DNA from: H2-BAC3 sp045863035
Lineage (GTDB): Bacteria; Bacteroidota; Ignavibacteria; Ignavibacteriales; Ignavibacteriaceae
NCBI GenBank assembly: GCA_045863035.1
Contig: BTUV01000019.1
Coordinates: 1 to 37,800, forward strand
Direction of reading: 5' to 3'
Length of the DNA stretch: 37,800 bases
Positions within the stretch are counted from its first letter, which is position 1. Every line of letters begins with the position of its first letter. Below, piece after piece: positions 7,386 to 13,455 of this stretch. Under the pieces are notes generated by a model. It was not told the origin of the DNA. It ran no database searches and saw only the letters and a program-made list of their open reading frames with translations. The position numbers and the translations under genes were made by a program.

Positions 7386-8950
7386 TTAAAATCCTGCAAT
7401 TTGTATTGTATATACGTCAAACCATCTTTAGATACCGGAGTATGACACCCGGCACATGGTACTTTTGCATGAGCTCCGGCAAGTGAAAACCTGACTGTGT
7501 TGTGGTCAAACAACGCCGGTTTCCATCGCTCAAAGCTATGACAGTTTGCACACGCCTCTGCTCCTCTCTCAGTAAACTGCCCGCCGTGTATATCCACATG
7601 GCATTGAGTACAATCTTTGGTCGATGAAGCAAAACGGTATTTGTTTTCTGTGTGTTCAGATTTATGGCAGTCCGCGCAGAGTGCTTTGCTATGTTTGCCT
7701 TTCAATATAAAATCTGTTTGAGCATGATCGAATGTTACCTGATTCCAGTTCTGAACAGTGTGACAGTCTTGACAAGCTGTGCCTCCGCCATATATACTTC
7801 GTATCTCTTCCCCATGCACATTTTTATGGCAGGCATTGCAGTTTCTGTCAAGCGGTTTAAACACCCATTGCTCATCCTTTTTGTGACAACTAAAACAAGG
7901 GAGAGCAAGGTGCGCCCCTTCAAGGCGGAAAGAACCACTATGCTGTTCAATAGAAAAAAGAGAGGGAGCAAATCCATTTACCGTATGGCAAAGTGAGCAG
8001 TCTTTTAGTTTTCCCTCTGTTACAAACTGCCCGTTGTGCGCGTCTTTATGGCAATCAGTGCAATACTCAGACTTTTGTCCTGATGCTTTGCTTCCGCTGT
8101 GGCAGTCATTACAAGTGACCTGCTGATGTTTTCCAAGCAATGGAAATCTGGTTTTGCCATGATCAAAGTTACCTGTTTTCACCTGACTGAAATCTGCTGT
8201 TGTATGACACTTTTGACAGTCTGCTCCAAATCTGTTCTGATGCGGATCAGCATGACAAGGCGTGCAGTTGGACGATGCTATGCCCTTAAACCTCTGAAAT
8301 GGTTTTCCGTTTCTGGTTTCAGTTTTATGGCAGGATTCGCATTGGACAGAAAGATGTTTTCCGGTTAGTTTGAATGGTGACCTGCCGTGATCGAAAAATT
8401 CAGCAGGTTTGAATGCAGAAGTATTATGGCACTGCTGACAGTTTTTCCCGAGTGTGTTCTGATGTATATCCGTATGACAGGAGTTACAATTCTGATTAAG
8501 GCCGAGAAAAGTTTTCTGCCTTTTTTTAAGTTTTGCATCGGCGATAAATTCTTTTCTGTGACAGTCGCTGCACTCAATTACACTATGCTGACCTGTCAGG
8601 GTATATCCGGCTTTCTCATGGTTAAACTTTTTTTCATCAAACCTCACAATCTGAAACGTTCTGCCATGATGCTCACTATGGCAGCTCCAACAGTTTTTTC
8701 CTTTTACTTCTGAAGAGGCATGATATCCCTTTCCTGCATTGATGAGCGATTTAACTTCGGTGTGACAGTCCAGACATTTGGAATTATATACCTGTTCGCC
8801 CAGAACATGGCAAGTCGTGCAGTTGCTCATTCCCTCAAGCCCTGCGTGCGCTTTGGTAAGCTCACCCGGTGAGATCTGAGCAGTTACCCTCAGAGTGAGA
8901 GCTAAGGCAAGAAAACCGCAGTTCAGTAAATAATGAAGTCCAGTTTTAAT
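7364..8950 (-). CDS. 20-heme c-type cytochrome, apparent ATT start
   Basis: A multiheme cytochrome with 20 CxxCH motifs by my count and six repeats of the form F-D-H...F-x-L-x-G-x-H...CxxCH. The first ATG (8830) would begin at MSNCTTCH and omit any export signal. In the same frame upstream the sequence encodes KTGLHYLLNCGFLALALTL then RVTAQISPGELTKAHAGLEG, a clear signal peptide plus mature N-terminus. This segment has no ATG, GTG or TTG before an in-frame TGA. The best start is ATT at 8948-8950 (528 residues), with CTG at 8915-8917 as a poorer choice. c-type hemes are attached outside the cytoplasm, so export is required. No good Shine-Dalgarno precedes ATT. A base error in the sequence is the main alternative. 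Confidence 0.9.
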   Translation of the reverse strand: MKTGLHYLLNCGFLALALTLRVTAQISPGELTKAHAGLEGMSNCTTCHVLGEQVYNSKCLDCHTEVKSLINAGKGYHASSEVKGKNCWSCHSEHHGRTFQIVRFDEKKFNHEKAGYTLTGQHSVIECSDCHRKEFIADAKLKKRQKTFLGLNQNCNSCHTDIHQNTLGKNCQQCHNTSAFKPAEFFDHGRSPFKLTGKHLSVQCESCHKTETRNGKPFQRFKGIASSNCTPCHADPHQNRFGADCQKCHTTADFSQVKTGNFDHGKTRFPLLGKHQQVTCNDCHSGSKASGQKSEYCTDCHKDAHNGQFVTEGKLKDCSLCHTVNGFAPSLFSIEQHSGSFRLEGAHLALPCFSCHKKDEQWVFKPLDRNCNACHKNVHGEEIRSIYGGGTACQDCHTVQNWNQVTFDHAQTDFILKGKHSKALCADCHKSEHTENKYRFASSTKDCTQCHVDIHGGQFTERGAEACANCHSFERWKPALFDHNTVRFSLAGAHAKVPCAGCHTPVSKDGLTYIQYKLQDFKCAACHK

Positions 8951-9024
8951 GTTACAATCCGGTCAACTATATAAAAAGGTGTACGATAATAAACAGTCAA
9001 AAGATATGAAGAAAAGGGACATCT

Positions 9025-10356
9025 TCAGTGCCGTAAAATTGCTTCTCCGAATTTTTTTGTGATTTGCACCCCGATTTTTTCAAGAAAAGCAGTCGGGAGT
9101 TCTCCCCCCGCAAAAATATAAACCAGGTCATTTGTTATCTCATCCATATTACCGGAAGCATTATCTTTGAGCAGCACTGTATTTTTTCTTATTTCACTCA
9201 CACTCGTATTCATAAGAAGTTTAACCGCTCCGCTCTTTTCCGCGGCTGCTATTCTTTCTGAATTTTGCGGCTTGAGGCGGCTAAAGTTCTCCGAGCGATA
9301 CGATAAAACTACACGGTTCCCTTCATCAGCAAGAAGCAAGGCAGATTCAATCGCTGAGTCACCGCCTCCTACCACCAGTATATCCTGTCCCTTAATAAGT
9401 TCAGGTTCTAACAAGCGGTAGTAAACCTTATCAAGATCTTCTCCGGTACAGCCAAGTTTGCGCGGAGTCCCCCGCCTCCCAATAGCAAGGATTACCGATG
9501 AAGAACGATATTGACTCTTAGTTGTTCTTACATGAAATATATCATCGATCTTTTTAATCTCTTCAACTTTTTCCATTTCATTGATCTGTATCTGATATTT
9601 CTCAATCAGACTCCGCCAAAGTGAAATGAGTTCACTCTTTGAGGTCTCAGTCAGTTTGACCTTGCCAAAGAGCGGAAGCTCCATCGGTGAGGTCATCACC
9701 AATTTTGCACGGGGGAAACTGGAAACAGTGCCACCGATAGTATCCTGCTCAAGAGTAATATAACGAAGCCCGCTTTTAACCGCGTTAAGTGTTGCTCCGA
9801 TACCCGCAGGGCCTGCACCAATGATAATTACATCAGCATCCGTATGATGGTCTTTCTTTAATTTTTTTGTCAGATAATCAATCGCCTGTTTTCCCTGTTC
9901 AACTGCGTTTTTTATCAGACCCATGCCGCCGAGTTCTCCTGCAATATAAAGCAGAGGAATGTTTGTTTCAAACTCCTGACTGACGTGCGGCAGTTCAACC
10001 CCCCGCTTTTCCGTCCCTATCAGAAGCGATATCGCCTGGACCGGACAAGCATGAAAACACGCCCCATGCCCTACGCAACGGCTCGCATTTACCGTTACTG
10101 CTTTCCCCCGCGAAAACCCCAGTATATCTTTTTCAGGACATGCATCAATACACGCGCTGGTGCCTATGCAGATATCATGATCCACAAACGGATGAAGTGA
10201 TACCGGTTCATAAAGACCGGTTTCTTTTGCTTTTTTTATTTTGGATGCAGTTTCCCGGTTTACTCTTTTGAGCCGCCTGATATATATAAAGAACACACTG
10301 CATATCAGCAGGGCTGCAAATATATATGCACCAAGCTCCTCAAAAAAGACTTCCAT
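9025..10356 (-). CDS. Membrane-anchored ferredoxin-domain FAD/NAD(P) oxidoreductase
   Basis: A 443-residue protein with an N-terminal transmembrane helix (about residues 9-26) followed by RRLKR, placing the rest in the cytoplasm. Next comes a ferredoxin-like domain (about 58-110), then a thioredoxin-reductase-like flavoprotein with the FAD loop GAGPAGIGAT and a second dinucleotide loop GGGDSAIESA. The two Fe-S motifs read C63-x2-T66-x2-C69-x3-C73-P and C94-x2-H97-x2-C100-x3-C104-P, so the usual second Cys is Thr in one and His in the other. The CxxC redox disulfide of thioredoxin reductase is not seen. Its start overlaps the TPR gene stop (TGATG). Likely role: moving electrons between NAD(P)H and the membrane cytochrome encoded upstream. 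Confidence 0.88.
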   Translation of the reverse strand: MEVFFEELGAYIFAALLICSVFFIYIRRLKRVNRETASKIKKAKETGLYEPVSLHPFVDHDICIGTSACIDACPEKDILGFSRGKAVTVNASRCVGHGACFHACPVQAISLLIGTEKRGVELPHVSQEFETNIPLLYIAGELGGMGLIKNAVEQGKQAIDYLTKKLKKDHHTDADVIIIGAGPAGIGATLNAVKSGLRYITLEQDTIGGTVSSFPRAKLVMTSPMELPLFGKVKLTETSKSELISLWRSLIEKYQIQINEMEKVEEIKKIDDIFHVRTTKSQYRSSSVILAIGRRGTPRKLGCTGEDLDKVYYRLLEPELIKGQDILVVGGGDSAIESALLLADEGNRVVLSYRSENFSRLKPQNSERIAAAEKSGAVKLLMNTSVSEIRKNTVLLKDNASGNMDEITNDLVYIFAGGELPTAFLEKIGVQITKKFGEAILRH

Positions 10357-10949
10357 CAGATTTTGCCCAGATTCTCCTCTGCCAGTTTAGCCGCTTCCGT
10401 TCCGGGGAATTTTTCAATAATCATCTGCCACTGTTTTTTCCCCCCGTCTTTGTCTCCCTGTGCAATGCGGAGCGAGCCGAGGTTATACATTGCTCTGAAA
10501 TTGTTTTTTTCGTAAGAGAGTATCCTCTGTGTTACTTTTTCAGCTTCCGCGTAATTTTTTTTGTCATAATAGTACTGTGTCAGTTCAAAGAGGATGTCTG
10601 TTCTTTTCGGGTTCTTTTCAAGAATTTTATTATATAACGCAAAGGCCTCCTCCACTTTATGTCCTGCATAATAAAGCTCAGCCAGCTCTCTCATGCTCAG
10701 GGTGTCGGCCGGGTTTGCCTGAATTTTCGCGTTAAGATCATTCACCATATTCAGATAACTCTGATTAACATTTGCTTTTGAAGGGGTATCACCGCCTGAA
10801 GGAAGCGCGCTGTGTATATCATCCTTAGGCATCCCTTGAGTCACCGCCGGGGATGGCGACTCCTCTTTTGTAAGCTGTGTAAACAACACCACACCGGCAC
10901 CAAGCACTAACATCATAAGGGGGTAGAGGTACGCAGTTTTAATTTTCAT
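10356..10949 (-). CDS. Membrane-anchored periplasmic TPR protein
   Basis: A 197-residue protein: short basic N-terminus, one helix (about residues 6-24, YLYPLMMLVLGAGVVLF), a ~45-residue Ser/Pro-rich linker, then about three TPR units (LAELYYAGHKVEEAFALYNKIL, LTQYYYDKKNYAEAEKVTQRIL, LGSLRIAQGDKDGGKKQWQMII). The orientation puts the TPRs in the periplasm. The design is like NrfG/CcmI-type TPR subunits that present apocytochrome c for heme attachment, and it sits between the b cytochrome (12-bp gap) and the oxidoreductase (1-bp overlap). A part in maturing or docking the 36-heme pair is a reasonable inference but is not shown by a specific motif. Confidence 0.8.
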   Translation of the reverse strand: MKIKTAYLYPLMMLVLGAGVVLFTQLTKEESPSPAVTQGMPKDDIHSALPSGGDTPSKANVNQSYLNMVNDLNAKIQANPADTLSMRELAELYYAGHKVEEAFALYNKILEKNPKRTDILFELTQYYYDKKNYAEAEKVTQRILSYEKNNFRAMYNLGSLRIAQGDKDGGKKQWQMIIEKFPGTEAAKLAEENLGKI

Positions 10950-10961
10950 TCTATTTCCTTT

Positions 10962-11840
10962 CTAAAAAATCCATTTATATCCAAACAAAATTGTTACTGC
11001 CACGTGAATAATCATAATGACAAACATGGTAATAGCAAACGGCAGATGAAAAATATGCCAGTACCTGAACAGGCGCTGCATCTGTTTGAGAATAACATTT
11101 CTCCGCTCAAGCTGAAAACGTAGTTTAACAGCCCGAAGAAGTTCCTTACCAGAGCTTCGTGAAATTCCGCCTTCCATGGCTATTTCGCTTTTCAAGAATG
11201 CAATTTGCCGTTTCATAAAAAAGTAATCTCGCGCCGGCTGCAAAAGACTCCCCCAGACGCCCGGCACTGCCTCAATTCTGCTTTCAAAAAGCAGCCGTAT
11301 CCGCTCCCTTAGTTTACTGCTTTTGTTTATTACTTGTCCGATTTCCGAATCAAGTGAACTACGATATTCATTAATTTCACTGAGAGAAAGTTCATTACCT
11401 TTTATTGACCGGGGTATCTGCACATATATATATCTTCCTGCAAACCCGCTCAGCACCACCGCGGTCATACTCCAAAAACTGACGGCAACAATTCCCCCAA
11501 ATTTAAATGCTGTGTGAAAAAGAACAAATACCGGCCCCAGGGTACAGAGAAAGATATGAAACTCCAGCCAGTATTTCAGATAACCCCAGGAGTAAAACAT
11601 CCTCACCCTCTTGCGTATCATGTAAGTTGAAACACCGGCAGCCATCATCAGTGTACCCAATATCCCCAACCCATGCCCGATTAAGCCACTGGGCTTCAGC
11701 GCGGCGTGGTTTTGTGAAAATGGTCTTTCGGTCAGAGGCAAGCGGTAATAGTCATAACCGTACCAGATGAGAAGAATGAGGGAAGCAATCCCGGCAATAA
11801 AAAAAGAAGCAATATATATTTTATGAAAAGTTTTATTCAT
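10962..11840 (-). CDS. Di-heme b-type membrane cytochrome (ferric-reductase-like)
   Basis: A 292-residue integral membrane protein, first gene of the conduit cluster. Hydrophobic helices lie at about residues 8-26, 52-74, 92-112, 117-140 and 264-288. Two of them carry His pairs spaced 14 residues apart: His95/His109 (FHIFLC...LFHTAF) and His265/His279 (FHLPFA...IIHVAV). Two such H-x13-H helices facing each other are the arrangement that holds two stacked b hemes in ferric-reductase-type and related cytochromes, one near each membrane face. A charged cytoplasmic or periplasmic segment (about 150-255) separates the helices. It has no flavin domain of its own. The adjacent Fe-S flavoprotein could supply that function. 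Confidence 0.82.
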   Translation of the reverse strand: MNKTFHKIYIASFFIAGIASLILLIWYGYDYYRLPLTERPFSQNHAALKPSGLIGHGLGILGTLMMAAGVSTYMIRKRVRMFYSWGYLKYWLEFHIFLCTLGPVFVLFHTAFKFGGIVAVSFWSMTAVVLSGFAGRYIYVQIPRSIKGNELSLSEINEYRSSLDSEIGQVINKSSKLRERIRLLFESRIEAVPGVWGSLLQPARDYFFMKRQIAFLKSEIAMEGGISRSSGKELLRAVKLRFQLERRNVILKQMQRLFRYWHIFHLPFAITMFVIMIIHVAVTILFGYKWIF

Positions 11841-11878
11841 TTCTCTAAAAGTCTGTCAGGGGTATTTGCTCTTTTTCC

Positions 11879-11932
11879 GTAAAAAAAAGACCGGTGTTTT
11901 CAGCGTTTATGTGCCAAAAACAACCGGTCTTA
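11879..11932 (-). terminator. Strong terminator between dapF-ABM unit and cytochrome operon
   Basis: On the minus strand AAGACCGGT pairs with ACCGGTCTT, extended through one bulged T by GTTTT/AAAAC, and is followed by a run of eight T. It lies 20 bp after the ABM-like gene and only about 40 bp before the ATG of the b cytochrome. Confidence 0.88.
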
Positions 11933-11952
11933 AAAATAAGGGGCGGGGGAAA

Positions 11953-12249
11953 TCAGATCTCTACAGTTGTATTGTAGCGAGTGCTGCCCTGTTTTTTTAA
12001 CTGTTCAATTTTTGAAAGCAGAATATTGATACGGTCATCATCAGCATCATCATAATTATCGTATGATTCTTCTGATGCAAACACGAACTGCTCCTGAAAA
12101 TTATTTGCTTTCTGGCGAACTTCATAAACAGAGTAACTCTCAAGACCTTCTGCCTTCATCAGAGTTTTTAATTCTCTGATTGAAGAAAGATACGACTCTC
12201 TGTTCTCTGCATTAATTTCATATTCGACTGTAAAAAGCACCTTTGCCAT
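11953..12249 (-). CDS. Small ABM-like (dimeric alpha/beta barrel) protein
   Basis: A 98-residue acidic cytoplasmic protein beginning MAKVLFTVEYEINAENRESYL, with a central helix (IRELKTLMKAEGLESYSVYEV) and a beta strand (NNFQEQFVFASEESYDNY). The order beta-helix-beta-strand-helix and size fit the antibiotic-biosynthesis-monooxygenase/EthD-like ferredoxin fold, which covers oxidases and stress-related proteins of unknown substrate. No catalytic residue is certain. It follows dapF by 14 bp and is closed by a strong terminator, so it is co-transcribed with dapF. The family assignment is moderate. Confidence 0.6.
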   Translation of the reverse strand: MAKVLFTVEYEINAENRESYLSSIRELKTLMKAEGLESYSVYEVRQKANNFQEQFVFASEESYDNYDDADDDRINILLSKIEQLKKQGSTRYNTTVEI

Positions 12250-12263
12250 TTTTTCCTCAGATA

Positions 12264-13136
12264 TTATATAAAAAACTTTTCATTAATACTTCCAATAAAA
12301 TTCACTTCAGCCGGACCCTGAAGATAGACAGAATGAAACCTGCCATTTTCACCAATTTCAAAGCCCGCTTCAAGCAGATCACCGCCTCTGGTTTTCAGCG
12401 TGAGCGGAGATGTGGCTGCATGCAAAAGCTGAACCACTACCGCGGCAGCAACCGAACCCGTCCCGCAGGCAAGTGTTTCATCTTCCACGCCCCGTTCAAA
12501 CGTCCGGATATATATCAAACCGTCCCTGTAACTGATAAAATTCACATTAACGCCGCCCGGACTGAATTCTTTCAGATGGCGCACCTGGCGACCGAGTGAA
12601 ACCACATCAAGTTCATCCGGCAGCCCGAAAACCCCCTCTGAAGGTCTGAGTGGATTACGCAGGATTTTATCAGCTTCAATTACCACATGCGGAGAGCCGG
12701 TATCAGCAAAATTTGCGGTTATCATCTGTCCGCCCGCCTTAATCCTGAAACCAAGTTTCACTTTCTCAGGCGGTTCAAGATTGAAGCGCATTATCCGTTC
12801 TGCCATAACCCTTCCGCTATACTCTTTTCCGTTAAAACGGAAGCGGACAGGATTATCAGCTTTCCAGTAATTGATTCTATGAAACTCAAGAGCGCACCGG
12901 GCTCCGTTTCCGCAGAGACTTCCTTTCAATCCGTCAGAGTTAAAAAACTCTAAACAAAAGGTGCCGTCTTCCGCCGGTTGATAGGTCATTAGACCGTCTG
13001 CCCCGATTCCTCTTCGCCTGTCGCAGAGCAACGCTATACTCCGGGCAGAGAGGGGTATTTCAGGGTGCTTACTTTTATCAAAAATCAGGAAATCGTTTCC
13101 GGCTCCGTTCATTTTGGCAAAAGAATAATTTTTCAT
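12264..13136 (-). CDS. dapF: Diaminopimelate epimerase
   Basis: Converts LL-diaminopimelate to meso-diaminopimelate for lysine and peptidoglycan synthesis. The 290-residue length is normal. The N-terminus KMNGAGNDF, the first half-site NSDGL..SLCGNGARC with catalytic Cys75, and the second half-site ETLACGTGSVAAA with Cys224 are the two-cysteine active site of the family. GSPHVV and PGGVNVNF are further conserved blocks. ATG start, preceded by a 319-bp divergent intergenic region shared with the histidine kinase. The downstream ABM-like gene follows by 14 bp. Confidence 0.96.
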   Translation of the reverse strand: MKNYSFAKMNGAGNDFLIFDKSKHPEIPLSARSIALLCDRRRGIGADGLMTYQPAEDGTFCLEFFNSDGLKGSLCGNGARCALEFHRINYWKADNPVRFRFNGKEYSGRVMAERIMRFNLEPPEKVKLGFRIKAGGQMITANFADTGSPHVVIEADKILRNPLRPSEGVFGLPDELDVVSLGRQVRHLKEFSPGGVNVNFISYRDGLIYIRTFERGVEDETLACGTGSVAAAVVVQLLHAATSPLTLKTRGGDLLEAGFEIGENGRFHSVYLQGPAEVNFIGSINEKFFI

Positions 13137-13455
13137 AGACTGTGTAATTTACTTCAATAGTAGTAGGATTTCAATAAAAATATTTGATTTTTTAGTAAAT
13201 TAGAGGGTGAAATGGATAATTTTGAGCCATTTTGAGAGGTTATCGGGTTAACGAACATGCTGTAGAATACGATTAACCACCTCTGAATTTCTGTTTTGAG
13301 GTTCTGTCAGTTGCTTTGGAGAAGACCCGGCAGGGTTTAACTCACATCGTCTTCTTGTTAAAGACGGTTTAGTACTTTTTCTTTTTGATTCTACACTTTG
13401 TTGTAGTATGTTATAACAAAAATTTAGCGATTATTTTTAGGGTTACCGGGTTCTA
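13137..13455. other. Divergent intergenic region, dapF / histidine kinase
   Basis: 319 bp without a gene, expected to hold promoters for both directions. A 9-bp inverted repeat TAATTTACT / AGTAAATTA lies near the dapF side (about 13146 and 13194). AT-rich sequence with 'ttctacactttgttgtagtatgttataac' lies 40-70 bp before the kinase start and is the likeliest promoter zone there. No RNA gene is seen. Confidence 0.5.

Noticed and set aside
6333..8713. Long + strand reading frames opposite the cytochromes
   Set aside because: They are shadows caused by the regular CxxCH codon pattern on the minus strand.
9025..10356. Thioredoxin reductase (trxB)
   Set aside because: The fold is similar, but it lacks the CxxC disulfide and has an added membrane anchor and ferredoxin domain.
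13146..13202. 9-bp inverted repeat near dapF as a regulatory site
   Set aside because: Short and AT-rich, so chance is a fair explanation; mentioned only in the intergenic entry.
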